This document shows positions 1-7,606 of a stretch of 26,057 nucleotides of DNA, piece by piece. A program made the translations under genes and the position numbers. This DNA is from Caldilineae bacterium (GTDB taxonomy: Bacteria > Chloroflexota > Anaerolineae > JAAEKA01), in the NCBI GenBank assembly GCA_020634555.1, contig JACKBK010000043.1, positions 1-26,057 of the forward strand. Direction: 5' to 3'. How positions within the stretch are numbered: position 1 is the first letter of the stretch; every line of letters starts with the position of its first letter. Below the pieces are notes generated by a model. It was not told where the DNA came from and did not search any database. It was given only the letters and a program-made list of their open reading frames with translations.

Positions 1-56
1 GAAATGTACCGTGAAGTAGATGACGTTTTCGGAGCGCGAGATATTTGCCAACTCAC

Positions 57-1190
57 CTAGAACAAAGACCCCGCCAGTTTCGTGTTACGCAATAGGATCC
101 ACATTGCAACAGCTGCTGCCAGAGTTGCGACGCAAACTGCTAACAACCAGTCCTCCCTATCTCCAGATCGAGAGGACCCACCAGCCTTTAGCCCCGTCAA
201 CTCCACTGCCGTCGGACCCTGGATCGTCGTACTGACGGGGCCGTGGAGAGTCGTGGCACCGCCAAAGTCGATGTCCTCCAGCCAGTACCACCACGTTTCG
301 CCGGGGGAGACATTCCAGTCCTCCCATTCGTAAATCGCGCCTTGTTGACTGCCGGGAGCCTGTGACGGCACGTAAGCCAGCAACTCCTCCGGCGCGGCAT
401 CAGTTGTGCTGCGGTAGAGGTTGAAGCCGGCGTTGTTCAGCTCGCTGACCGTTTCCCAGGTCACGAGAATATGGTCATCGATGGTCGTCGCGACGAATTG
501 AGCCAGTGTGACTGCCAACGGTGTGCAGGTCGAAGCAATGTTCTGGGGGTTACTTGTTCCTGAGTTGAGCAGGAAATCGGCCGCATTGTTATCAGTGTCA
601 GTTCCGTTGACTCCCAGAGCCAGTCGCTCCTGGCTTTGATTCATATTGGTCGTTGTAGGCGACAGAGGAGTGCCCTCCTTATAGGCGGAACCGCTGCTCA
701 TGCCGACCTGATCAATTATGGTTGCACAACCGCTTGCCGTGCAGAGTGCGATGCCGCCGTCATCAGTAACACCGGTCGCGTATGTTTGATCGCCCGGCGT
801 CGATCCACTGTAGGAACCACTGTTGGTGAAAAGATAGCGACAGCCCGAGCTGAGCGTGACGCCGGAAGGAATGGTTGCGCGTATGCTCGTGGCTCCGCTG
901 CTGTTCGATCCTACGATAACCCATCCCCCGATGGCGACCGCGTTTTGCGAAAGGTTGAAGATCTCTATGAACTCGTCAGCAGCTCCACTTGGGCCCCGCG
1001 TTCGAAACTCGCTGATGACAATCGTTGTGCTGGTATCTGGAATCTCCATGCTCTGATTCCTCGGGATTGAAGCGACCGGCGCCTGTCCGCCGGGATACGC
1101 CAGCGCGCCGACAGGCATGACGGCCAGAAGCATGAGTCCCAAGGCACAGGCCAACGACCATGTGCGAATCTTGTGAGTTGAGCGTTCCAT
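57..1190 (-). CDS. Secreted lamin-tail-domain (LTD) surface protein
   Basis: The product has 377 residues. Residues 1-31 look like a Sec signal peptide: a basic n-region, a Leu/Ala-rich core, then ALA before Tyr-32. Residues 57-165 fit a lamin-tail domain, with the typical ISEF start, DEFIEIFNLS and GGWVIVG strand pattern. Around residues 225-330 is a fibronectin-III-like beta region holding the TWETVSELNNAGFNLYRS segment common in Chloroflexi surface proteins. Residues 349-367 are a hydrophobic helix followed by Arg/Lys, a probable C-terminal membrane anchor. LTD proteins are thought to bind cell-surface polymers or act in surface or nuclease-associated roles; no enzyme site is visible here. 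The ATG has AGGGA eight bases upstream, and a consensus promoter lies about 110 bp further up. Role on the envelope is inferred; exact function is unknown. Confidence 0.85.
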   Translation of the reverse strand: MERSTHKIRTWSLACALGLMLLAVMPVGALAYPGGQAPVASIPRNQSMEIPDTSTTIVISEFRTRGPSGAADEFIEIFNLSQNAVAIGGWVIVGSNSSGATSIRATIPSGVTLSSGCRYLFTNSGSYSGSTPGDQTYATGVTDDGGIALCTASGCATIIDQVGMSSGSAYKEGTPLSPTTTNMNQSQERLALGVNGTDTDNNAADFLLNSGTSNPQNIASTCTPLAVTLAQFVATTIDDHILVTWETVSELNNAGFNLYRSTTDAAPEELLAYVPSQAPGSQQGAIYEWEDWNVSPGETWWYWLEDIDFGGATTLHGPVSTTIQGPTAVELTGLKAGGSSRSGDREDWLLAVCVATLAAAVAMWILLRNTKLAGSLF

Positions 1191-1297
1191 GAGTGTCCCT
1201 CCATCGTTTGAATCTCAAAGCGGATGAAAATCCCTCACGCGGCCTTGTAGGCCCTCCTACAGCTTGCATGTAAGGGATACTTGACCAAGGCAGTCCA

Positions 1298-1326
1298 ATT
1301 ATACGAGTGAGTCCCCGGTGTGTCAA
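1298..1326 (-). promoter_or_regulatory. Sigma70-type promoter of the LTD protein gene
   Basis: On the minus strand TTGACA (1326-1321) and TATAAT (1303-1298) are separated by exactly 17 bp, a perfect consensus. The start codon is at 1190, which gives a 5' leader of roughly 100 nt. The leader contains GTAGG and CCTAC facing each other near 1240-1260, a possible small hairpin. Confidence 0.75.
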
Positions 1327-1330
1327 CCGA

Positions 1331-1491
1331 AATTCGTTAGTGGCGCTCAACCAACTGATAGACGACCTCTACGGCCGCGCTGGATACGATCTGCACATCG
1401 ACTATGCCCTAGCCCCGATCTGCCGCCGAACGAGCATAGCGCAGCCTGGGCCATCGCTTGCAGGATCAGAAGACGTTTGATTGAGCATTGA
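1331..1491 (+). pseudogene. Frameshifted C-terminal remnant of a DUF4058 protein
   Basis: Translating 1331-1405 in one frame gives ALNQLIDDLYGRAGYDLHIDY, and from about 1411 the next frame continues PDLPPNEHSAAWAIA and stops at 1489-1491. DUF4058 proteins typically end with a (L/V)YDRAxYDLRIDY stretch, a proline-rich turn and an AAWA motif, so the two pieces in order match the family's C-terminus with one frameshift near 1405-1415. No start codon or upstream body of the gene is present, so the rest has been deleted. The remnant lies convergent with the glycosyltransferase gene and overlaps its last 26 bp. The family assignment is from memory of the motif, not from a search. Confidence 0.55.
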
Positions 1492-2683
1492 CTATCGTCT
1501 CCTCAATCTGCTTGACCCGTATCGTCCATGAGTTCCCCGCAGCCACGCCCTGACGCTCGGCTATCTGGGACGGGATGTTGCGTACGGCAAGCGCGGTCTC
1601 TAGATGGTGTATCCAGGAGTCAGCCTTCCCCTCGGCAACCCTTACCACGGCACTGTGTTCCTCAGCCGCCGGTACACGGGCGCTAACTACCGGCTTGCCT
1701 GCGGCGAGGTACTCGAACAGCTTGAGCGAGCTAATGGACAGCGTCTCGTCGGTGACGCGGTATGGGATCAGGCAAACATCGCAGGCGGCGATGGAGTGGG
1801 GCACGTCTTCGACTGGCAGCACACCCAGAAAGTGGACGTTGGGCTGGGCTTTCAGCGCGGTAAGCTCTTCTTCACAGCCGCGGGGATCTTCACTGCCGGC
1901 GAAGACGAACTGCCAGTTGGGCTGCGCCAGCGCGATCTGGCGCAGCAGCGGTAGGTCAAGACGGCTGCTGATGTGGCCGCTGTAGCCGATTAGTGGGAAC
2001 TGGTCGGCAAGGTGTTGAAGTTGCGGTAGCTTGCGCGGATTTGCGGCGGCACGTTGGAAAGCCTCGAAATCGACGCCGTTGGGGACAAGTTCGATACGGC
2101 GGGCGTAGGTGCGCTTCAGCTCCAGCAAGCGCGGGGCGGTGACGATGGTCAGGTCGGCCGCTGCTAGCAGGTCGCGTTCGTCCGTGGCCAAGTGGTCACG
2201 CTCCGCTGCACTCAAGTGGCCGAAGGCGGTGTAGTCGTCGGTGATGTGGTAGACCAGCAGGCGGTGCGGGATGGTGCCGACGGCCCAGCGCCAGTGAGTG
2301 GGGCGGTAGAGCCAGAGAATGGGCAATTGGTTAATGGTTAACGGTGAACGGTTAATGTCTGAAGAGAGGAATCCAAGGCCAGACAACGTCCGGCGCAGGT
2401 GGGTGGCAAGCAGGCGGTCGCTGACGTGGTCGAACCTGCCGCCGGTGTCGCGGCTGGGCAGGATGGCGGGAACGCGGTAGAGCCAGAGGTTTGGCCGCTC
2501 CTGGATAACCGCGGGGCGACGGAGGTCGTGCAGCACAACCCGGCCGCGCCGCCAGTCGGACAGGCTGGTGCGCGCCGGCTCAATGTAGAAGACGCGGTGC
2601 TTCACAGCCAGCCGGCTGAAGATCTGCTGCCGGTTGCGCCAGATGTCGTGCCAGGGATTGGGGGCGAAGACGACGAAGTCCAT
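1466..2683 (-). CDS. Glycosyltransferase, GT4-like (GT-B fold)
   Basis: The product has 405 residues. The N-terminal half begins FVVFAPNPWHDIWRNRQQIF and reads like an acceptor-binding Rossmann domain of TuaH-like glycosyltransferases. The C-terminal half has the GT4 hallmarks: VPNGVDFEAF (near 200), GYSGHISSRLDLPLL, AGSEDP, NVHFLGVLP, and the donor-binding SSLKLFEYLAAGKPVVS with the conserved Glu. It probably transfers a sugar from a nucleotide donor to a lipid-linked or surface glycan in the cytoplasm. It lies 77 bp downstream of a second GT4 gene on the same strand, so the two are likely co-transcribed. No clear Shine-Dalgarno precedes the ATG. Residues about 107-121 are encoded by a tandem heptamer repeat (2329-2356) and look like a non-homologous insertion between conserved blocks. 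Sugar specificity cannot be told. Confidence 0.85.
   Translation of the reverse strand: MDFVVFAPNPWHDIWRNRQQIFSRLAVKHRVFYIEPARTSLSDWRRGRVVLHDLRRPAVIQERPNLWLYRVPAILPSRDTGGRFDHVSDRLLATHLRRTLSGLGFLSSDINRSPLTINQLPILWLYRPTHWRWAVGTIPHRLLVYHITDDYTAFGHLSAAERDHLATDERDLLAAADLTIVTAPRLLELKRTYARRIELVPNGVDFEAFQRAAANPRKLPQLQHLADQFPLIGYSGHISSRLDLPLLRQIALAQPNWQFVFAGSEDPRGCEEELTALKAQPNVHFLGVLPVEDVPHSIAACDVCLIPYRVTDETLSISSLKLFEYLAAGKPVVSARVPAAEEHSAVVRVAEGKADSWIHHLETALAVRNIPSQIAERQGVAAGNSWTIRVKQIEETIVNAQSNVF
2329..2356 (+). repeat. Four tandem heptamers inside a glycosyltransferase gene
   Basis: Four 7-mers run in register: GGTTAAT, GGTTAAC, GGTGAAC, GGTTAAT. They lie within the coding region of the glycosyltransferase at 1466-2683 and are translated as part of an INRSPLTINQ stretch. 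The same heptamer family recurs between this gene and the upstream one. Confidence 0.75.
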
Positions 2684-2689
2684 GGGTTC

Positions 2690-2772
2690 GGTGAACGGTA
2701 ATCGGTGACCAGTGATCGGTCGTGCTGGTGAGGTGGATCGATCCGATAACCGAATACGGATTACCGGTCACC
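2690..2772. repeat. Degenerate heptamer repeats between two glycosyltransferase genes
   Basis: The run GGTGAAC, GGTAATC, GGTGACC, AGTGATC, GGT occupies 2690-2720. The inverse words GATTACC and GGTCACC occupy 2759-2772. The second block supplies the last codons and the TAA stop of the upstream glycosyltransferase (stop at 2763-2761). Such short-word spacer repeats are common between genes in filamentous Chloroflexi; this is known in general, and the family here is seen directly. Confidence 0.6.
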
Positions 2773-3936
2773 GCGCAGCGCCTGATCGTACAAGCTGGCC
2801 ATTTCACGTCCGATTCGCTGCCAGTTGAACTGGGCCGCCCAGCGTAGGATGTCGGGTCGGCACGCGGACCAATCGCGACGTCGGATGTTCTGCAACGTCA
2901 TTGTAAGAGCAGCGGGATCGGCTGGGTCGTACAGCTCGCCCAGAAACGGCGCTTTGTCCATCAACTCGACAAAGGCTGGCAGCCGCGGCGCGAGGACCGG
3001 CTTGCCGAAGCTCCATGCCAGCATGGCCGCGCCGCTGGTGGTGATGCGTCGATAGGGCAAGACCACCACATCGGCGCCGTTCATCCAGACCTGGATGTCG
3101 TTGGCCGGTACGAACTGCGGATGCCAGCGAACACGACCGTCAGCGAAAATCGCGGCCAGTTGGCCGGCGTAGTCCCGCGGCCGTGATTGGCCGGCGATGA
3201 GCAGCAGTGCATGCGGGTCGGCGAGCTGCGCGAAAGCAGGCAGCAGTTCCTCTAACCCTTTGTACGGGCGTATCAGGCCGAAGAACAGGCAGGCAAAGGA
3301 ATCATTGGTGATCCCCAGATCGCGGCGAGCCTCGCTTCGGCTTATCGTGTTCGGATACACGCCGATGTAGTTGCCGTGGGGAATGACCCGGATCACGGGC
3401 GAGGCGGCTTTGGGCAGCCTGGCTTGCAGTTCCGGCACAATGTATTCAGCATGGACGTGGACGGCATCGACGAGTCCTAGAAACCGATCCAGTGCGGCCT
3501 GCTCTGTTCGTTCATGTTCGCCCTCGTGCTGGCCCCAGTTGTGCAGCGTGTAAACCAGTCGCCCGCCGTCCGCTTTGTACTGTGCCAGCGCGGCGAAGAA
3601 TCGGTCGAGAAAGCGCGCGCGCCATGTCTCGAAGCGACCGGGGCTGTTCAAAGCCGGTTCTAGCCAGCGGCGCACCCCTCGGCCCGGTAAACCCCAGCGG
3701 TTCAGATGTTGCAGGCTGTGATAGGGCGGGCGTCCCCACAGTTCCAGCCAATGTAGATGCACGATGTCGGCGCGGCGCGCTGCTTCTGGCAGCCCGTCCG
3801 CTTCCGGGTTGTCGAGGAGGGTTGCCTCGATGCCCGCGGAGGCCAATCCGGCGCGCAACAACGCGACATACGGGTTGGCGTCAGCGGGGTTGGCTGAGAG
3901 CAATGCAACGCGCGACGTGCTAATTCTTGAAGTCAC
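2761..3936 (-). CDS. Glycosyltransferase, GT4-like (GT-B fold)
   Basis: The product has 391 residues. The N-terminal domain starts RVALLSANPADANPYVALL and contains DIVHLHWLELWG and YTLHNWGQHE, the acceptor-side motifs seen in GT4 mannosyl- or glucuronosyltransferase-like proteins. The donor-side domain has RVIPHGNYIGVYP, FFGLIRPYKGLEELL, LLLIAGQSRP, then ADVVVLPYRRITTSGAAMLAWSFGKPVLA, the region that binds the nucleotide-sugar phosphates. It should act in the cytoplasm on exopolysaccharide or glycolipid precursors. The start is a GTG, with GGAG thirteen bases upstream, so the start is less certain than the reading frame. It precedes the second glycosyltransferase in the same direction, and its stop codon lies inside a heptamer repeat. 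A MITE-like element begins 26 bp upstream of its start. Confidence 0.85.
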   Translation of the reverse strand: MTSRISTSRVALLSANPADANPYVALLRAGLASAGIEATLLDNPEADGLPEAARRADIVHLHWLELWGRPPYHSLQHLNRWGLPGRGVRRWLEPALNSPGRFETWRARFLDRFFAALAQYKADGGRLVYTLHNWGQHEGEHERTEQAALDRFLGLVDAVHVHAEYIVPELQARLPKAASPVIRVIPHGNYIGVYPNTISRSEARRDLGITNDSFACLFFGLIRPYKGLEELLPAFAQLADPHALLLIAGQSRPRDYAGQLAAIFADGRVRWHPQFVPANDIQVWMNGADVVVLPYRRITTSGAAMLAWSFGKPVLAPRLPAFVELMDKAPFLGELYDPADPAALTMTLQNIRRRDWSACRPDILRWAAQFNWQRIGREMASLYDQALRGDR

Positions 3937-3961
3937 GGGTGGAAGGGGACTCCGTGGCTAA

Positions 3962-4041
3962 GGACGCGTCTAAAAACAACTTCCCTGTGTTAGCTTGGTC
4001 AGGAGACCGGCCAAAGCGGTAACTAATTGATAGTCGCGTCC
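3962..4041. mobile_element. MITE-like element, family 1, copy A (80 bp)
   Basis: The ends are GGACGCGTCTA and, inverted, GGACGCGACTA, an 11-bp terminal inverted repeat with one mismatch. The interior AAAAACAACTTCCCTGTGTT and AAGCGGTAACTAATTGATAG is shared almost base for base with a second copy at 18058-18157. Copy A is about 20 bp shorter in the middle. No transposase is encoded. No clear target-site duplication is visible. Confidence 0.7.
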
Positions 4042-4072
4042 AAAGTGTGCACCGGTATGCGGCATAGCCAGC

Positions 4073-6658
4073 CTACTCTTCTGTCTCGACGGGTGGTTCG
4101 GGGTCGTTCGCGGGAAGCTCCGGCTCATCGGTGGGGCCGTCAGGATGGTCGCCGGGAAGTCCGGGTTCGGCTGGCGGCTCCGGCGTATCATCCTCTGTTG
4201 AGTCGTCGTCTGCGTCTTCTCCTGCCTCTTCTTCGTCATCCTTTTGCTTGGGCGGGCGACCGAAGTTCTTCAGGCGTTTGGCCAGCCTGCGCAATCCCCG
4301 GTCTACCAGGCGGTTGACAGTCTCCTCCGGGAACTTGCCATCCTCACCGCGCTCGCCGGCAGTCACGCCCGTCAGGATCGCGATGCCCTCGTCCACGGTG
4401 CGTACCGGGTAGATGTGGAAGCGGCCGTCGGCCACCGCCTGAACAACGTCCTCGCGCAGCATCAGGGTGTTGACGTTAGCTTCCGGGATGATGACGCCCT
4501 GTTGGCCGGTCAGGCCTTTCTCCTTGCAGATGTCGAAAAAGCCTTCGACTTTGGCCGTTGCGCCGCCAATGGCCTGAATTTCGCCGTTTTGGTTCACAGA
4601 ACCGGTGACCGCAATGCCCTGCTTGATGGGCAGATCGCTCAGCGCCGACAGCAAGGCGTACACCTCGGTCGAGCTGGCGCTGTCGCCCTCGATGCCGTCG
4701 TAGCTCTGCTCGAAGGTGATGGTCGCCGTGAGGCTGAGAGGCTTGTTCTGGGCGTAGCGGCCGCCCAGGTAGCCGCTGATGATCAGCATTCCCTTGTCGT
4801 GGATCTTGCCGCTCAGCCTGGCCTCGCGCTCGATATTGACCACGCCGGCCTGGCCCAGGTAGGTCTTGGCGGTGATGCGCGACGGTTTGCCAAACATGTG
4901 GTCGCCCAGCATCAGAACGGCCAGCCCGTTGACCTGTCCCACGACTTCGCCGTCTACGTCGATCATGATGGTGCCGTCCACGATGGCCTCGCGCACCCGC
5001 TCCTCGACCTGGCCGGAGCGGTAGCGGCGTTCGTCGATGGCTTTCTCTACATCGGCGCCGGTTACCAACTCGTGTCCTGCCTTGCCGGCCCAGTAGTCGG
5101 CCTCGCGGATGACGTCGGCTACGTGCGCGAAGCGGGTGGTGAGCTTGCGCTGGTCTTCCACCAGCCGTCCGGCGTGCTCGACGACCTTGGCGACGCCGGA
5201 CAGATCAAAGGCGCGCAGCCCCTCTTCCGCCGAACGTGTGCGGATGAAACGGGCGATCTTGACGGTGTTCTCCAGGCTCCAGTCCATCTCGCTGGCGAAG
5301 TCGGCGCGCACCTTGAACAGCTTTTGGAACTCGTCGTCGTAGGCGTAGAGCAGGTAGTAGGTGTAGGGATCGCCGATCAGGATCACTTTCACGTCCAGCG
5401 GGATCGGCCGCGGGCTGAGACTGGTGGTGGCGACGACGCTGAGCTGCTCGCTTAGCTCCTCGATCTTGACTTGTTGATGGCGCAGAGATCGCTTGAGGGC
5501 TTCGAAGGCCAGCGGCTGGCGCAGCAGCGCGCGGGCATCGACCACCAGAAAGCCGCCGTTGGCCCGCAGCAGCGACCCACCCTTGATCATACTGGAATCG
5601 GTGATCAGGGCGCCAAACTCGGCTTCGTGCTCGATGCGCCCCACCAGGTTGTAGTAGGTCGGGTTGGTTTCGACCACCACCGGCGCGCCGTGCTCCTGCT
5701 GGTGATCCACCACGACATTGATCTGGTAGTTGTCGAAGAGCGACTCCGGCGGGCGCAGGAGCAGTGCAGCAGGGCCGTCGGCAGGCAGTTCGCCGTCGTC
5801 TGCCTGGGACTTGAAGCGGTCTACGTGGCGGGCGATGTGCTGACGAACGTCTTCCAGGTAGGTGATGATGTCGTCCCACTCGGCGTACTGCGCCTTCAGT
5901 TCATCGAAGCCCGGCCCTAGCGTGGCAGCCGCGATCTCCCTGTCCAGGTGCTGCAAACGGCTGGCTACCTCGTCGTTGATGGCTCTGACCTCGCGGAGGG
6001 TCCTCTCCATCTGCTCGCGCAGCGCCGGCTCCGCTGCTTCCAGCGCGTTACGCTGATCTTCGGGAAGCTGCTCGAACTGCTCGCGGCTGGCTGCCTTGCC
6101 GTCGATCATCGGTGCAAAGAGCAACCCCATGGGTGTCTCTACGATGACGAAACCCTGTTCGCGTGCGACCGTCTCCATCTGCTCGACGATCTGTTGCCGC
6201 CGCTCGTCCAGTTCCTGAACCATTTCCTTGCGGTGCTGATCGTAGTTTTCACCCTCGAAAGCTTTGGGCAACAGGTCTTCCAGTTCGTCCAGCAGCCGGT
6301 CGAATCGGTCACGCAACCGGGCGCCGCCGCCGGGCGGCAGCCGCAGCGCCTTCGGCTCGTCGGGCCGCTCGAAATCGTTGACATAAGCCCAGTCGTTGGG
6401 AATGGTCAGTGTGGCTGCCTTGCGCTCCAGATACTGGGTGATGGTGGTCGTCTTGCCGGCGCCTGACGGGCCAAGCGCGAAGATGTTGTAGCCGTAATAC
6501 GGGATGTCCAGGCCGAACTCGATGGCGCGCGTGGCCCGCTCCTGGCCAATGATGTCGTCCAGCAACTCCAGTTCGGCGGTAGATTGGAACGCCATCTCGT
6601 CGGGGGAGCAGAGACGGCGCAGTTGATCCGCGGTCAGCTCGCGGGGGGTGGTTGGCAT
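4073..6658 (-). CDS. ATP-dependent Lon-family protease (LonB-like, AAA_32 type)
   Basis: The product has 861 residues. Walker A GPSGAGKT is at 63-70. A long charged helical insert spans about 110-290, and LLRANGGFLVVDA near 363-375 takes the Walker B position. The proteolytic domain follows, with catalytic Ser-660 in GDSAS and Lys-703 in GGATAK, 43 residues apart as in LonB enzymes. It should unfold and degrade proteins in the cytoplasm. Residues 800-861 form an acidic Pro-rich tail not needed by the family core. The GDSAS motif and the lack of a classical Lon substrate-binding N-domain place it with the LonB/YcbZ-like group and not with LonA. GAGGT lies seven bases before the ATG, and a promoter is at 6748-6720. 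It is divergent from a small nuclease-like gene. Family and active site are secure; substrates are unknown. Confidence 0.92.
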   Translation of the reverse strand: MPTTPRELTADQLRRLCSPDEMAFQSTAELELLDDIIGQERATRAIEFGLDIPYYGYNIFALGPSGAGKTTTITQYLERKAATLTIPNDWAYVNDFERPDEPKALRLPPGGGARLRDRFDRLLDELEDLLPKAFEGENYDQHRKEMVQELDERRQQIVEQMETVAREQGFVIVETPMGLLFAPMIDGKAASREQFEQLPEDQRNALEAAEPALREQMERTLREVRAINDEVASRLQHLDREIAAATLGPGFDELKAQYAEWDDIITYLEDVRQHIARHVDRFKSQADDGELPADGPAALLLRPPESLFDNYQINVVVDHQQEHGAPVVVETNPTYYNLVGRIEHEAEFGALITDSSMIKGGSLLRANGGFLVVDARALLRQPLAFEALKRSLRHQQVKIEELSEQLSVVATTSLSPRPIPLDVKVILIGDPYTYYLLYAYDDEFQKLFKVRADFASEMDWSLENTVKIARFIRTRSAEEGLRAFDLSGVAKVVEHAGRLVEDQRKLTTRFAHVADVIREADYWAGKAGHELVTGADVEKAIDERRYRSGQVEERVREAIVDGTIMIDVDGEVVGQVNGLAVLMLGDHMFGKPSRITAKTYLGQAGVVNIEREARLSGKIHDKGMLIISGYLGGRYAQNKPLSLTATITFEQSYDGIEGDSASSTEVYALLSALSDLPIKQGIAVTGSVNQNGEIQAIGGATAKVEGFFDICKEKGLTGQQGVIIPEANVNTLMLREDVVQAVADGRFHIYPVRTVDEGIAILTGVTAGERGEDGKFPEETVNRLVDRGLRRLAKRLKNFGRPPKQKDDEEEAGEDADDDSTEDDTPEPPAEPGLPGDHPDGPTDEPELPANDPEPPVETEE

Positions 6659-6719
6659 AAAGTGTACCTCGGTGGGATACCAATCGCAGAGGCTCGCGGG
6701 CTACAGATGCCCGTAGGCG

Positions 6720-6748
6720 ATTGTACCATAGTGACAGGGGCGAACCAA
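6720..6748 (-). promoter_or_regulatory. Promoter of the Lon-like protease gene
   Basis: On the minus strand TTGGTT (6748-6743) and TACAAT (6725-6720) are spaced by 17 bp. The start codon is at 6658, giving a leader of about 55 nt. It is back to back with a plus-strand promoter starting at 6754, so one regulator could affect both. Confidence 0.6.
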
Positions 6749-6753
6749 ACGAG

Positions 6754-6782
6754 TTGGAGCGCGCCGGAGGGTGTGCTACAAT
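6754..6782 (+). promoter_or_regulatory. Promoter of the small nuclease-like gene
   Basis: TTGGAG (6754-6759) and TACAAT (6777-6782) are 17 bp apart. Transcription would begin near 6789, leaving about 37 nt before the ATG at 6826. This supports the ATG at 6826 over the longer reading frame that would start upstream of the promoter. Confidence 0.6.
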
Positions 6783-6825
6783 CGCGCAGTCATCATCAAT
6801 TCCGAATCGTGCCACTGTTCGCGTG

Positions 6826-7263
6826 ATGTCTCACTCTCCGACACCTGTGCCTGCTTTCGCCCACGCCGCCGAGGAAGAGTTCGCGCATCTTCTTGATTTC
6901 TATGGCGTGCGCTGGGAATATGAACCACGCACCTTTGTTCTGCGCGCCGACAGCGACGGCAATCCTGTTGCGGCGTTCACTCCGGATTTCTATCTTCCCG
7001 ACGAGGACCTGTACGTCGAGATTACCACCATGCGCCCCAAACAGGTGCGGCGCAAGAACCGCAAGATCCGCTGGCTGGCCGAACTGCACCCAGAGGTCAA
7101 CATCAAGCTCTACAAGCGCAGCGACTTTCGCCAGTTGCTGGCCAAGCATGGGGTAGACGATTCGGCGCGTGTGCCGTGGATCGCGGCCGAGGGGCAATAC
7201 GCGGGCGAGGACGATTCTGAGGGAATGGAAAGTGAGGAAAGCGGGAGAACCGGGTGGCTGTAG
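6826..7263 (+). CDS. Small PD-(D/E)XK-nuclease-like protein, function unknown
   Basis: The product has 145 residues from the ATG at 6826; the promoter at 6754-6782 rules out a longer N-terminus. The pattern is AEEEFAHLLDFYGVRWEYEP (helix with Glu-16 to Glu-18), then FTPDFYLPDEDLYVEITT (Asp-54, Glu-65), then basic residues RPKQVRRKNRK (70-80) and a VNIKLYKRSDF strand. This E...PDF...VE-x-(K/T) layout resembles the PD-(D/E)XK and DUF559-like nuclease fold, but the usual Lys after the second acid is Thr-67 here, so activity is uncertain. The last 25 residues are acidic and low complexity. No strong Shine-Dalgarno is seen. It is a single gene divergent from the Lon-like protease, with no partner methylase. 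The nuclease reading is inference. Confidence 0.65.
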   Translation: MSHSPTPVPAFAHAAEEEFAHLLDFYGVRWEYEPRTFVLRADSDGNPVAAFTPDFYLPDEDLYVEITTMRPKQVRRKNRKIRWLAELHPEVNIKLYKRSDFRQLLAKHGVDDSARVPWIAAEGQYAGEDDSEGMESEESGRTGWL

Positions 7264-7317
7264 CGGCTTCTGTGGATTCGGCATGAATCGTGCATGAATT
7301 GTCATGCGCCCATCGCT

Positions 7318-7346
7318 TTGACTTTCGTGTTGACTACGATTATTCT
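7318..7346 (+). promoter_or_regulatory. Candidate promoter of pyruvate kinase; gene-free stretch 7264-7606
   Basis: TTGACT (7318-7323) and TATTCT (7341-7346) are 17 bp apart, giving a leader of about 250 nt before the pyruvate kinase ATG. The gene-free stretch 7264-7606 holds this promoter, a possible hairpin built on TGTTGC (7469-7474) and GCAACA (7497-7502), and the ribosome binding site AGAGGAG before 7607. I see no terminator and no convincing leader peptide in it. Confidence 0.4.
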
Positions 7347-7606
7347 TTTCATTGGGCCTCGTTGTTCGGATGCGTCTTTCAACATCATCCTATCGCAGCA
7401 TGGTCTGTTCTAACATCTTCCGATCAATCTCGCACCAGATGAACATCTCTTTATTCTGCGAAAACTTGTGTTGCCGCACACGTGAACCCTGAAGGCGCAA
7501 CATGTGTTTGTCATCACACAAGGCCAAATCCCACACTTCACGTTTTAGCCTGACAGCGTCACCATAAGATCCTGTTGAACCGATCCAACAAGAGGAGAGC
7601 ACTCCC

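Noticed and set aside
4244..5455. Long plus-strand reading frame (403 codons) opposite the protease gene
   Set aside because: It is a frame shadow of the GC-rich lon-like gene, with low-complexity Ala/Gly/Val/Asp composition and no family motifs.
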